Shown here piece by piece: positions 12,701-23,640 of a stretch of DNA of 62,890 nt. The DNA comes from Anaeromyces robustus. Taxonomy: Eukaryota; Neocallimastigomycota; Neocallimastigomycetes; Neocallimastigales; Neocallimastigaceae. Positions within the stretch are counted from its first letter, which is position 1. The number at the start of each line of letters is the position of its first letter. The notes under the pieces were generated by a model. That model was not told the DNA's origin. It searched no databases and was given only the letters and a program-made list of their open reading frames with translations. Made by a program: the position numbers and the translations under genes. The stretch lies in the NCBI GenBank assembly GCA_002104895.1, contig MCFG01000390.1, forward strand, positions 1-62,890, read 5' to 3'.

Positions 12701-13102
12701 ATTACATTTTCTATCACTAATTATATCATTATTATTATTATTTATTTCTTTAATTTCTCTAATTTCATTGAATTTTGTTTCCTTTTGTGGGATATAAGTG
12801 GTAAAAGTACTTGGTATTACAAGACAATTTGATACACAATGATTTGATTTAAATGCGAGTTCTTTCGTAGCAAAATTGATTGAAGGATTATGGGTAGAGA
12901 GCCAATCTACACCAAGAATAGCGCAATAGGATGGAAGATCGATTACATAAAACTTTACTTTGCATATGTGATTGTTGTATTGAACAGATATTGGAAGAGT
13001 TTCACCGATAACCGATTGATTACCTCCTATTCCGGAGACTTTTGGAAAAGTGATTTCAGTAGAAACGGGAATATTATTTTCTTTAACAAAGTATTTGTCC
13101 AT
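9710..13102 (-). CDS. pol: element B pol: protease part, RT, RNase H, integrase, chromodomain
   Basis: An open stretch of 1130 codons. From the first Met it holds the second half of the aspartic protease (AILGVDWL near residue 61; the DSGS active-site motif lies just upstream in the same frame), an Asn-rich linker (about 110-165), reverse transcriptase (about 170-450; SKLDL at 296-300, YIDD at 361-364), RNase H (about 480-640, with SDHRNL), integrase (H/C zinc part, then a DD35E core), the GPY/F module and a C-terminal chromodomain (EEYEVEEILD, LIKWKGYP, SWEPE). The chromodomain is known in this group to steer integration to modified chromatin. Gag lies upstream in its own open segment. Closest relatives in the window are C, D and A. 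Confidence 0.9.
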   Translation of the reverse strand: MDKYFVKENNIPVSTEITFPKVSGIGGNQSVIGETLPISVQYNNHICKVKFYVIDLPSYCAILGVDWLSTHNPSINFATKELAFKSNHCVSNCLVIPSTFTTYIPQKETKFNEIREIKEINNNNNDIISDRKCNKINVNVCNIINPKTCNNSNNKINKEINDELKNKINRSLPKKLIPFKDVFSEIYANELPPHRPYDCEINLLPNTQLFYGSIYPLTEKESKTLKEYIVENLAKGFIRKSKSPGGAPVFFVLKKNGELRMVVDYRHLNDITIRDSYPLPLINDMLEHLVNGKVFSKLDLRSAYNLVRIKKGDEYKTAFTCKYGHFEYLVMPFGLKNAPAVFQHFINDVLEDILGVFAFCYIDDIIVFSPDLETHYEHLSEVLRRLRKAGLFAKLEKCEFCVPYLDFLGHRISCDGIFMDPKKVSSILEWPVPLNVKQLQSFLGLANYYRRFIPGFAAITHPLHSLLKKNTKFLWSTETQDAFDNLKSKFSSAPVLAYPNRDLPFLVETDSSNFAIGAILSQTSSKDNKIHPVAFFSRSLTATEKNYPIYDKELLAIIEALEHWRHLLKGTSKPFTIFSDHRNLLYQKKPEKMSQRLVRWALFLSEFNFKITYRAGSANGKADALSRRPDYAANKEELDNDIPFTVLHPENFSTMISFVSLNDQILSEYNDDKFYKETCNKLNSRDDRTKPKDFCLSNNFLLFKGKIYVPPSCRSSVLNICHDSPSAGHFGFKKTFSLINRDFWWPTMSSDIISYIRSCEICCRSKTQRHKPYGFLNPLEIPDRPWTSISMDFITDLPPSNGFTCIFVVLDRFSKMGHFIPFPNVPSSEDTAQAFMKYIFKLHGLPNEIFSDRGTQFTSKLWTAICKSLNISMKLSSPFHHQTNGLTERVNSVIEQFLRCYSNFKGSNWNEYLFLAEFCYNNSVQESLKKSPFYANYGYNPRFSPAVPNNIDVPRAEELTKNLSELFLQLKENLKLASKKQETFANKHRMKAPEFKINDKVWINSSLVIRNKNKKLKPRKLGPYKIIRKVSPVSYELELPKNIRIHPVIHVSELEPYYEDKFGRKQKPPPPIIVNEEEEYEVEEILDKRKHYGKIQYLIKWKGYPLSEASWEPESNLNCPELLKKFNKAN

Positions 13103-13422
13103 TAAGCTAAGTTGTGAGCCGGAATCCAGAAGAATTTTTGCTTTTGTTTTAATATTAGAAACTTTAAGGTTGAATTCGAATATAGGAAGCTTTATATTTG
13201 GTTGATCCGAGATTCTTGGTCTGGGTTTAAATTCGAAGTTTGAAATATGGGCGCTAGTTGTCGATTTTTTATATTTGTTCTTTAAAGAACAATTTTCAAG
13301 CGAATGTTCGGCGGAACCACAATAAGCACAAAGGTTTTCCCTTCTTCTTCTTTCCTTTTCTTCGTTTGATAAGGGTCCACGGAATTTAGGATTTGAAGGT
13401 TTTTTTGAAAAATTTGATTTTT

Positions 13423-14004
13423 TTATATTATTATTTTACTTTTATAATTATTTGATTTATTCTGTTGATTAAAGAACTGTTTGTGTGCAGAAAGTCGGCT
13501 ATCTATTCTGGAAGCTATGGTTTGCATTGCGATTAGAGTACGAGGGCCAGGAAACATTTCGAGTATCCGTGTAGCTACCTGATCGTTCAATCCTACGAGA
13601 AAGGCGTCCATCTTGGCTTCTTCATTCCAAGAGGACTCATCAGAGTATTTATTGAATTCTAAAATATAACTTCTTACATCCCCAAGTCGCCTTTGTTTTA
13701 TGGTTCTTAATTTCTGGTTAGCAATGAAAGTAGAGTCATAGTCCCCAAAAATGGCTTTAAATCTAACAAATTCTTCGTAATTATCCAAACACGGGTCGCG
13801 ATTTTCAAGCAAGGTGGCAGCCAAATTCATTGCCGAACCATAAAGTCTGGATATTAGGTAAGCGACTTTTACTGAATCCTCAGCAAATTTATCTGGATGG
13901 ATCATAAAAATGAGATCCATTTTTGCCAGGAATCCCTTGAGGTATCGACGGTCTCCAGCGAATCCGTCCTTGTAGGTGGGATTGTTAAAAGTTTCTTCTT
14001 CCAT
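13423..14004 (-). CDS. gag: element B gag
   Basis: 193 codons starting MEEETFNNPT. It contains the capsid-type Gag core shared with A, C and D (DGFAGDRR, RLYGSAMN, YDSTFIANQ, SSWNEEAKMDAF, MFPGP). Gag would form the virus-like particle in the cytoplasm. A CCHC zinc knuckle (CAYCGSAEHSLENC) lies between this segment and pol at about 13300-13345. The start is chosen because MEEE opens Gag in all four relatives. Confidence 0.85.
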   Translation of the reverse strand: MEEETFNNPTYKDGFAGDRRYLKGFLAKMDLIFMIHPDKFAEDSVKVAYLISRLYGSAMNLAATLLENRDPCLDNYEEFVRFKAIFGDYDSTFIANQKLRTIKQRRLGDVRSYILEFNKYSDESSWNEEAKMDAFLVGLNDQVATRILEMFPGPRTLIAMQTIASRIDSRLSAHKQFFNQQNKSNNYKSKIII

Positions 14005-14772
14005 GTTCTAATTGCTTTTATAAAAAATTTTTGATTGCTGAAAGTGTCTTGAGTAATATTGTAATGATTATTAATTGAATTTCTAAAACTATTATTCTAA
14101 TGATTATTATTATGATATTGGATTTCATTCGGACTAAATTAATTTTGAGAGTTTATTTTAGGACAATTTAAGGTAATTTAAAATTTCGCTTTTTGTGCCT
14201 TACAACAATAAATAACCGGCAAAAGCTACTAACTAGAGGTATATACTAGACCTCAAATAAAAAATGAAAACTATATATATTTAGGTCGCTTTACCTTTCA
14301 CGACCGACCTACAGCCTTCGGTGACTGGAGTTCGTCTTTCGCCAGAGTTTATCGTGGTATTAAACCCGTCGTCCGGTATTGCGTGCTTGTTATCACACTA
14401 ACAATCCCTATTACGAGGCAAGGCGTGCCTTACACAATCTCGATCCAACCGCCCTTTACTAATACCCAAATAATTAACGACTATAGTTTCTCACCTACGG
14501 AAACTAGTTAATGTACGCCGTTACCCTGTGTATGAGCTCTATACGCTCCTAGTATATTTACTAAATTACCTTAAAAAATCTTAAAAGAAGGACTTATTAC
14601 TTTTATTTCTTTGGAAAGGACCTTGAAATAAAAGTAATATTTTAAGTTATAAGGAATATAAATTTTCCTTATTTATAATTGAAACAACACAAAATTTTAA
14701 AACACAAGATATTTTCTTGCCAATATTTCAGGCAAGGAATTTATTATTATTATATATATAAGTATATATATA

Positions 14773-14810
<38 letters not shown>

Positions 14811-15534
14811 GATATTTGGTTTGTTCACTTATATTTTATTATGGAATTTATTTAAATACTATTTGATATATTCACTTATATTGGTTATAGAATTTATTTG
14901 AATAGTATGGATTCATTCATTTATATTGATTATAGAATTTATTTTAATAATATTAGTTTATTCACTTATATTGATTATAGGATTTATTTGAATGATATTG
15001 ATTTATACACTTATTTTGATTATAAAATTTATTTAAATAATATTGATTTATTCATTTATATTGATTATAGGATTTATTTAAATAATATTGGTTTATTCAC
15101 TTATATTGATTATAAGATTTATTTAAATAATATTGATTTATTCATTAATATTGATTATAGGATTTATTTAAATAATATTGGTTTATTCGCTTATATTGAT
15201 TTTAGGATTTGGTCCGAACAAAGTATCAAAGATAGGAATTAAAAAAAATATTGGACCACAAACTGTTAGCAGACCAGTAGAAAAACTTTAAAAATAGCGG
15301 TAGATTATCCATAAATCCAAAAGGAGAGATATATCCTAAGAAATATTTGAAATAGTCCAAAAGAAAAGTGTTCTTAATACTAAAAGGGAATTTCCAAGTA
15401 GTTTCCTTAATTCTAGACTAGGCGGTAGCTTCCAAAAGGAGTTGTCCCAAAAGTTATTCGGAAAACTAGCAGTAGAGTTTGTTTATAAAGGTATTGTGTT
15501 TTTTTTTTTTTTTTTTTATAAAAGGTGCTTTTAT
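14005..15534 (-). other. 5' leader of element B
   Basis: A non-coding leader of 1.5 kb between the 5' LTR and gag. It contains a 45-bp minisatellite (about 14820-15215), poly(A) tracts on the minus strand (about 14779-14808 and 15497-15517) and a GC-richer block (about 14170-14550). That block is also found in the leader of D and in part in C. A small hairpin at 14236-14254 (GAGGT/ACCTC) is conserved in all three. Confidence 0.75.
14820..15215. repeat. 45-bp minisatellite in the leader of B
   Basis: About eight to nine copies of a 45-bp unit built on TATTGATTATAGGATTTATT. The unit length is a multiple of three, so the plus strand shows a fortuitous 15-residue repeat protein; I do not regard that as a gene. 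A degenerate version lies in the leader of D (about 31213-31430). Confidence 0.8.
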
Positions 15535-15535
15535 T
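15525..15535 (-). other. self-priming-type primer binding site of element B
   Basis: The minus-strand 11-mer AATAAAAGCAC spans the last LTR base and the first 10 leader bases. It is exactly complementary to GTGCTTTTATT (minus strand of 15686-15696), which begins 43 nt after the TATA box in the same LTR. In Tf1-type elements such pairing lets the mRNA 5' end prime its own reverse transcription. No match to initiator Met-tRNA is seen. Confidence 0.75.
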
Positions 15536-16067
15536 GTAACGTTTGCTTTTACACAATAGGTTTATAAACAATAAAGTAATTTAAAATAAATATGTTTTGT
15601 TAGAAATAAGTTTTATTAATTTTAAAGTATAAATATTAATTATTAATTAGTTATTATAATATTTCAAATTACTTATAAACTAATTAATAAAAGCACGAAT
15701 TTAAAAATATTTTATTAATGAATTTTACACCTATTTATATTTTTTTTTTTGAAAATAATAAAAATTTCTAAAAAGTTCTCGAAACTTAAATTTTTTTGAT
15801 AAAAAAAGAATCTTATGGAAAAAGGATAAATTATAAAAAATTTTTATCCGAAAATTTCTGATTTTATTCTATTAATTTCTATGATAAAATACAGAAATAA
15901 AATACAGAAATAAAATACAGAAATTAATAATAAATTTTTCTTAAAATAAAAAATTTTTTATAAATTGAGAATGAGTGTGAGTCGAACCCAAGGAGTTCAG
16001 CTCGATGGTCATAGTATTTAACCACTAAACCATGGTTACTAATTTACTGATTATGAGTTTCGTTACA
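15535..16067 (-). repeat. 5' LTR of element B
   Basis: 533 bp, seen as identical to 8843-9375 by eye. The TATA box (TATAAATA on the minus strand, 15732-15739) and the inferred RNA start near 15696 make it the likely promoter of B. Confidence 0.93.
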
Positions 16068-19000
16068 ATAACCATAATTCGCGTAAAAAGGAGAAATTTT
16101 TAATGATTCTTGGATTGTATTATTGTAACAGAATTCTGCTAGAAATAAATAGTCATACCAGTTTGAACCTTTTAAGTTTGAATAGCATCTCAGAAATTGT
16201 TCAAAAACGGAGTTCACCCTCTCCGTTAAACCGTTGGTTTGATGATGGAATGGTGAAGAAAAATTTGTAGAGATTTTTAGGGATTTACAAATGGATGTCC
16301 AGAATTTAGAGGTGAATTGGGTGTCTCTATCGGTTAAAATTTAGTTAGGAAGTCCATGAAGTCGAAATACTGAATTCATGAATGCTCTAGCGGTGTCTTC
16401 AGAAGAAGGAACATTAGAAAATGGAATAAAATGACCCATTTTAGTGAACCTATCTACAATAACAAGAATACAAGTAAATCCATTAGAAGTGGGAAAATCT
16501 ATTATGAAGTCCATTGAAATACAAGTCCAAGGGCGATCGGGAATTTCCAAAGGTTTTAAAAATCCATAAGGTTTGTGTTTAGAATCCTTTGAGCGACAAC
16601 AAATTTCGTAAGAATGTACATAGTCTTTAATATCTTCTTTCATTGGAGGCCACCAAAAATCACGATTTGTCAAAGAGAATGTTTTCTTGAAACCAAAATG
16701 TCCAGCAGAAGGGGAATCGTGGCAAGTATTTAAAACAGAAGAATGGCAATTAGGAGGAACATAAATTTTACCTTTAAAGAGTAAGAAGTTATTACTGATA
16801 GAGAATTTGTTTACTTTGGTAGAATTTTGTCCAGAATTAAGTTTAGAAAGGTTTTCTTGATAAAATCTATTATTTTCATATTCATTAAGGATTTGATCAG
16901 TTAACGAAACGAAAGAAATCATAACACAAAAGTTTTTGGGGCAGAGAACTGTAAAAGGAATGTCACTGGCTAGCTCTTCTTCATTGGAAGCGTAATCTGG
17001 TCTTCGTGAAAGCGCATCGGCCTTACCATTAGCAGATCCAGCACGATAAGTGATTTTGAAGTTAAATCAGAAAGAAATAAAGCCCAACGAACAAGTCTCT
17101 GAGACATCTTTTCTGGTTTCTTTTGGTAGAGAAGGTTTCGATGGTCAGAAAAAATTGTAAAAGGCTTTGATGTTCCTTTTAATAAATGTCTCCAATGTTC
17201 TAAAGATTCTACGATAGCCAAAAGTTCCTTATAATAAATAGGGTAGTTCTTTTCTGTTGTAGTAAGGGATCTAGAGAAGAAAGCTACAGGATGAATTCTA
17301 TTATCGTTTGACGAAGTTTGTGAAAGGATGGCTCCAATAGCGAAGTTACAGCTATCAGTTTCAACAATGAAAGGAATATCACGATTTGGGTAAGCCAGAA
17401 CAGGTGCAGTAGCAAATTTCAATTTTATTTCGTCAAAAGCTATTTGAGTTTCAGATGACCAGATAAATTTAACATGTTTTTTGAATAAAGAGTGTAAAGA
17501 GTGAGTTATTCCAGCGAAACTGGGAATAAATCTGCGATAATAGTTGGCTAATCCAAGAAATGATTGAAGTTGTTTAATGTTCGTGGGAATAGGCCATTCT
17601 AAAATTGAAGATACTTACTTAGGGTCCATAAATATTCCTTCAGAAGAGATTTTATGTCCAAGGAAGTCAAGATAAAGGACACAAAATTCACATTTTTCTA
17701 ATTTGGCAAATAACCTTGCATTTCTAAGTCTTTTAAGAACTTCCGAAAGATGCTTATAATGTGAATCTAGATCTGGAGAAAATATGATAATATTGTCAAT
17801 ATAACAAAAGGCAAATACACCGATAATATCTTCAAGAACGTCGTTTATAAAATGTTGGAAAACGGCAGGAACATTCTTCAATCCAAAAGGCATCACCAAA
17901 TATTCGAAGTGTCCATATTTGCATGTAAATGCGGTTTTGTATTCGTCCCCTTCTTTAATTTTTACTAGATTGAAGGCAGAACGAAGATCAAGTTTAGAAA
18001 ATATTTTCCCGTTTACCAAATGTTCTAACATATCATTAATTAGTGATAGTGGATAAGAATCATGAATTGTAATCTCATTTAGGTGTCGATAATCTACCAC
18101 CATTCTAAGTTCACCATTCTTTTTGAGGACAAAGAAGACAGGAGCACCACCAGGAGATTTCGATTTTCTTATAAATTCTTTGGCTAAGTTTTCCTCGATG
18201 TATTCTTTAAGTGTTTTGGATTCTTTTTTAGTTAGAGGGTAAATGGGTCCATAGAATAGTTGATTATTTGGAAGAAGGTTGATTTCACAATCGTAGGGTC
18301 TGTGAGGAGGTAGTTCGTTCGCATAAATTTCGCTAAATCCATCTTTATATGGGAGAAGTTTAGTTGGTAATGACCTATTAATTTTGTTATTTAATTCATC
18401 ATTCTTCTTAGGTTCTTCAGATTTTTCAACCTTTTGTGGGATAAAAGTAGTGAATGTACTTGGAAGAATCAGACAGTTGGATATACAGTGATTGGATTTG
18501 AAAGAAAGTTCTTTATTGGTGAAATTTATCGTTGAATTGTGAGTATAAAGCCAGTCAGTACCGAGTATAGCGCAATATGAGGGTAGATCAACTATGTAGA
18601 ATTTGGTTTTGCAATTATGATTTTTATACTTTAAAGAGATAGGAAGGGTTTCACCAAGAATTGATTGATTACCTCCAATGCCAGCCACTTTAGGAAGATT
18701 AGTTTCATAGTTATAAGGAATATTGTTTTGCTTTGCAAAGTATAGATCCATAAGGTTAAGTTGAGAACCCGAATCGAGTAATATTTTAGTTTTGACAGAG
18801 ATATCTGAAACTTTGAGTTGAAATTCGAAAATGAGTAATTTTAAATCTGGCTGGTCTGAGATTTTTGGTCTTGAGTTAAGGTTTACTTCAGGATTGGTGA
18901 TATGGGAGGTAATAGTAGAAGCTCAAATTTTTTTATAACAGGGCATTTTTCCCAAGAATATTCAGAGGAAGCACAGTAGGCGCAAAGATTTTCTCTTCTT

Positions 19001-19613
19001 CTTTCCTTCTCTTCATTGGATAATGGTCCGCGAGATTTTTGGTTTTTCTTTGTAAAACTTGGTCTTCTATTATTGCCAATTTTGTTATGATTGTTATTGT
19101 TATTCGATTTATTCTGAGGAGTGAAGAATTGCCTTTGGGTAGAAATTCGGCAGTCAATCCTAGTAGCGATGGTTTTCATGGAAAGAAGTGATCTTGGTCC
19201 TGGAAAGATTTTTGTTGCAATTTGATCGTTTAATCCAGCTAAAAAGCATCCATTTTTGCCTCTTTGTTCCATGAGGATTCGTCGACATACTTATTGAATT
19301 CTAATATGTAATTTCTAACATCTCCCAGACGTTTTTGCTTTATGGTTCTCAACTTTTGGTTAGCGATAAATGTTGAATCATAATCATTTAGGCATGGGTC
19401 CACATTTTCGATTAAGGTTGCGGCCCAATTCATAGCAGAACCATATAGTCTGGAGATAATGTATGCAACTTTTATAGGGTCCACGGCGAATCTTTCAGGT
19501 TGCAACATAAAAATGAGATTCATTTTAGCGAGGAATCCTTTAAAGTAACGGCGGTCTCCAGCAAAACCATCCTTATTATTAACACTTGCATTAAAGAATG
19601 AATCTTCTTCCAT
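16068..19613 (-). pseudogene. element C gag and pol remains
   Basis: Minus-strand similarity to B and D throughout. Gag is at about 18880-19613 (MEEDS start, RLYGSAMNWAA, CCHC-like knuckle), then protease, reverse transcriptase, RNase H and the integrase zinc finger and core down to 16068. It is a broken fossil with several breaks. The remaining C-terminal piece is at 8583-8842 on the far side of element B. Confidence 0.85.
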
Positions 19614-19902
19614 TTTTAGTTTTTATTCTTAGTGAAAATTGTTAATTATTCTAAATATTTAACACTGCCACGATAATTAGTTCTATTTCTAAGCTTATAA
19701 TTCTTATGATTATGAATAGGATATTGAATTTCATTAGGCGTAATAAATTTAATTTATTTTGGAAGTTTTAATTAGGACAATTTATTTAAGGTAATTTGGA
19801 ATTTCACTTTTTATGCCTTACAACAATAAATAACCGGGAAAAGCTACTAACTAGAGGTATATACTGGACCTCAAAATAAAATTTAAAACTATATATGTTT
19901 TA

Positions 19903-20267
19903 AACCTTTAAAGTCCAATATCTTGCCAACCAGTGTCCAAATGGGCTGAAATTCAGATATGTTGTAGCTCTTGAGCAGAGCTTCTAAATGAGCATAAAAT
20001 CAAAGCGAAACGGAGGAAAGTCTCAATTATTTGGAAAGTTATCGTTATTTTTCTTCATATTATTTTTGCTAAATTCTTAAGGGTTAAATTATGTTAATTA
20101 ATATTTATTTAATGTGTCCAAACCCTTTACAATCACAATTTAAATACTTTTTAATATTTATTTATTTTATTGAAAATCGAATTTTAAGTGATTTAGTCAA
20201 TAACGAAATTTAATTGTAATTGATTTATTGGTGAATTTCAATTTTAAATCCACTAATATCCGAGACA
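19903..20267 (-). repeat. truncated LTR, family L2
   Basis: It matches the U3 third of the L2 LTRs at 29013-30332, 37630-38953 and 60558-61886, including the GC-richer block with AAACCTTTAAAGTCC and GGGCTGAAATTCAGATATGT. It joins the leader of element C directly at about 19902, and the rest of the LTR is missing. Confidence 0.8.
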
Positions 20268-20640
20268 TTTACTGTAAAGTTTTAGTTTGGTTTAGGAAAT
20301 AACTTGGTCGGAATACACAATAATCTAATACGTAGGGTGTGCAACTATTATTAATTTTATTATAAATTTTAATATAAATATTATTTCTTTATTTAATTTT
20401 TATTTAATTATTTTATTATTATATTTTATTAGATTATTATTAGTTTAATAATCTTACAAAGAATATAAGAATACATATTTCATCAATCTTATATTATTGT
20501 ATTGTTCAATGATAATGTATAAAAGTAAATTAATATTTATAATAATATATATTAAAAATAATATAAGATAAGAATATAATTTGTTAATAAAATAAAAGTA
20601 TAATTTATATTCAACTGTATTATTAATAAAATTAATAATA
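20268..20640 (-). other. AT-rich DNA, probably the far part of the LTR of element H
   Basis: No gene is present. The MULE at 20650 split a sequence whose other side (23761-23852) reads as the start of a minus-strand LTR, so this part may be the rest of that LTR. Its outer edge is not resolved. Confidence 0.35.
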
Positions 20641-20930
20641 ATTAAATTGAATGTGTTGCATTTCGCAATATGATATGGGGCGCATATTAAATTTTTGCAA
20701 TGAGGCGCATAAAAAACAAATAAAAAAATGAAAAATTTTTTAACACAAATTATAAAAGCCACGTTATGAAATAAAATAATATATAATTAAAAAAAATTAA
20801 ATAAATAAATAAAAAAAAAATATATAAATAAATGAATAGAATAAAACTAATAAATAAATTTTTTTTTTATTACTAAAAAAAAAAAAATAAAAAAAAAAAT
20901 AAAAAAAAAAATAAAAAAAAAATAAAAATT

Positions 20931-21413
20931 CATTATAAAATTAAATATATTTATTAAATTTTTTTTTATAAATGAATAATAATAAATATAATATATAATA
21001 AATAATATAACAGTATTATATATGTATTTTTATTAAAAAGACGATAACGAATAATAAATATAAAAAAATAATATAAACTTTAGAATAAAGAAAAGAAACA
21101 AATAAATAAATATTTTTTTATTAATTATTTATTTACAAAAAAAATATAAAAATAAAAATTCATTAAAAAATTAAATATATTTATTAAATTTTTTTTATAA
21201 ATAAATAAATAATAAATATGATATATAATAAATAATATAACAGTATTATATATGTATTTTTATTAAAAAGACGATAACAAATAATAAATATAAAAAAATA
21301 ATATAAACTTTAGAATAAAGAAAAGAAACAAATAAATAAATATTTTTTTATTAATTATTTATTTACAAAAAAAATATAAAAATAAAAATTCATTAAAAAA
21401 TTAAATATTTTTA
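20931..21413. repeat. 230-bp tandem duplication upstream of the transposase
   Basis: Copy 1 is 20931-21160, copy 2 is 21161-21390, and a short third start runs to about 21413. The copies differ by only a few bases. Each includes AACAGTATTATATATGT and AAAAGACGATAACRAATAAT. The duplication sits directly before the transposase start and so may cover its promoter. Confidence 0.85.
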
Positions 21414-21450
21414 TAAAAATTTTTTGATTTGAAAAAATTTTTAATATAAA

Positions 21451-22877
21451 ATGGACGATAAACTAAAAATTGAGATAAGTGAAACAAATAGGGGAAAAGA
21501 ACAAATTATAATAAATAAAAACTATAAATATAATTTTTCAACTCTTAAAAAAGATAATACAAAAGTATATAGATGTACTGAATATAGAACGTCAAATAAA
21601 TGTAAATCTTTCATTATTTTAAATAATAATAAAGAAGTTTTAAAATATGAAAGTTCACATAATCATCTTGAGAAAGAATTTAGTACATCTATTTCAATCA
21701 CAAAACATAAAATTAAAAATGAAATAAGAAAGAGCTTAATTCCCTTAGATATGAGGCCTAAACGAATATATGATGAAGTTTCTCAAGAATTGGGATTTAT
21801 ATGTCCTGAATATAATTCAATTAAATCCCAATTATCAAGAAGTAGAAATAAACAATTATTTCCTGATATTAAAACTTTCGAAGAAATTCCCGATGAATCA
21901 GAATATTACAAAACAGCAAGAAATGAAAATTTTATGATTTTCAAAAATTCTAATTTAGTAATCTTTCAATCTCCATTCCAAGCAAAGCTATTCTCTAAAT
22001 ACGATAAAGATATATTTGCAGATGGAACATTTTATATTGCTCCTACAATTAGTTATCAGGTGTTTATTACCAGAACATATGTTACAGAATTAAATGGCTT
22101 TTATACTACTTCTTTTTCGGTATTAAAAGATAAAAAGCAATCTACTTATGAAATATTATTTGAGGAAATAAAAAAAATGTTATTAAATATAATAATAATA
22201 TTGAAATCACACCAAAAAATTTCCACTGTGATTTTGAAAAAGGTATATCAAATGCAGTAAAAAAAACTTTTCCGGAAATAAATATTAAATATTGCATTTG
22301 GCATTATAAAAGATCATTGGAAATTAACAAAAATGCATTATGTTATAAAGAAGTAGAAGATAATAATATTTTATATATTTATTATAAAGCTATTTCTAAC
22401 TTACCTTTCATAAACCCTGAATACATATTTAATATTTATAATAAAATTAAAAGTTCATGCGAAGCATGTGATCGTTTCCAATTTTTAAAATTCTTAGAAT
22501 ATTTTAAGAATACATACTTAAATAATTATGATATAAAATCCTGGAATTATTACAAAAGTATAGAACATATTACAAATAATGCGTCTGAATCTTTTAATAA
22601 TTACTTAAATAATTTATTTGCAAAAAAACCTTCTTTCTATAAATTAATATATACATTACAAAAAGAAGAATCTTTATCTTACAATGATTACGAAAGAAGA
22701 ATTGGAGGAATATGGAATAAAAAGAAAAGAATATTAGGAAGAACGGAGGAAATTGATGGTTTAATTAGACACTACGAAAAACTGGAATCCGAGCTAATTA
22801 AAAATGGCTATAATAAAAATGATATTGTTGAATTATGGTTTAATTGTTTATTTGATTTAAATAAATATAAATTATAA
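21451..22877 (+). pseudogene. FLYWCH-MULE transposase, one frameshift
   Basis: The first frame (269 aa) starts with a FLYWCH-type zinc finger (about residues 15-75; C42, C51, H70, H72), which binds DNA. The start of the MULE catalytic fold follows, with ADGTF carrying the first catalytic Asp (D191). The second frame (22317-22877, open from about 22185) continues with CDFEKGI (second Asp), the CIWH metal-like motif and NNASESFNNYL (third, Glu position), then a C-terminal end DIVELWFNCLFDLN. A one-base change in an A run near 22170 explains the switch. Without it the enzyme would be about 475 aa and look complete. Two degraded relatives lie at 7781-8165 and 56363-56548. Confidence 0.88.
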
Positions 22878-22999
22878 CAAATGAAGATGATCACAAAAAT
22901 TATAAATTATAATTAATTGACTATCAAAATTATTCTAAAAAATATAAATCTAATTCAATAATAATGATTAAAGAATTTTATTTATCATTGATTGGGTTA

Positions 23000-23640
23000 G
23001 TTTGAAAAATATTAATATATTTATTAATAAATAATAATATTATTAAATATTATTAAATATTATTAAATAAAAAAAAATATTCAATATTATTATAATATTA
23101 AAAAATATTCAAAAAATATTCAATATTATTAAATATTGTTAAATAAAAATATTCAATATTAAATATTCAATATTATTAAAACATTATTAAATAAAAAAAA
23201 TATTCAATACTATTAAAATATTAAATAAAAAATATTATCAAATAAACAAATATTATTAAGTAAAAAAATATTATTAAATAAAAAAAATATTTAATATTAT
23301 TAATTAAAAAAAAAAATAAATAAAATATTATTAAAATACTAAAAAAATATTCAATATTAAATATTCAATATTATTAAAATATTAAATAAAAAAAAATATT
23401 CAATACTATTAAAATATTAAATAAAAAATATTATTAAATAAACAAATATTATTAAGTAAAAAAATATTATTAAATAAAAAAAATATTTAATATTATTAAT
23501 TAAAAAAAATAACTAAAATATTATTAAAATACTAAAAAAAATATTCAATATTATTAAAATATTAAATAAAAAATATTATTAAATAAAAAAAATATTATTA
23601 AATAAAAAAAAAAATTTTTAAATAATTTTTATATTATATT
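23000..23640. repeat. AT-only tandem repeats downstream of the transposase
   Basis: Short units on ATATTATTAAATAAAAAA. A longer duplication has a period of 196 bp (for example TATTATTAAG at 23251 and 23447). Confidence 0.75.

Larger units (their letters stand above)
8843..16067 (-). mobile_element. Ty3/Gypsy chromovirus B, nearly whole, young
   Basis: The element is 7225 bp on the minus strand, with 533-bp LTRs at 8843-9375 (3') and 15535-16067 (5') in which I saw no difference by eye. The TSD ATAAC is at 8838-8842 and 16068-16072, inside the integrase region of element C. Order along the element: LTR, primer site, minisatellite and structured leader, gag, pol, 3' UTR with a long poly(A) tract (poly-T on the plus strand, about 9461-9509), hairpin, polypurine tract, LTR. 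It looks almost whole, with about one or two breaks. Confidence 0.92.
8583..19902 (-). mobile_element. Ty3/Gypsy chromovirus C, old, split by element B
   Basis: Minus-strand gag and pol remains run from about 19613 down to 16068 and resume at 8842-8583. The two halves are separated by element B, which sits between copies of its target site ATAAC (8838-8842 and 16068-16072). A leader resembling that of B lies at 19614-19902 and stops at a piece of a different LTR family. The 3' end is missing below about 8600, and no LTR of its own is recognised. It is a broken fossil with many breaks, clearly older than B. Confidence 0.85.

Noticed and set aside
14898-15242. 114-codon frame with a 15-residue repeat
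   Set aside because: It is the shadow of a 45-bp minisatellite in a non-coding leader and lies on the strand opposite to the element.
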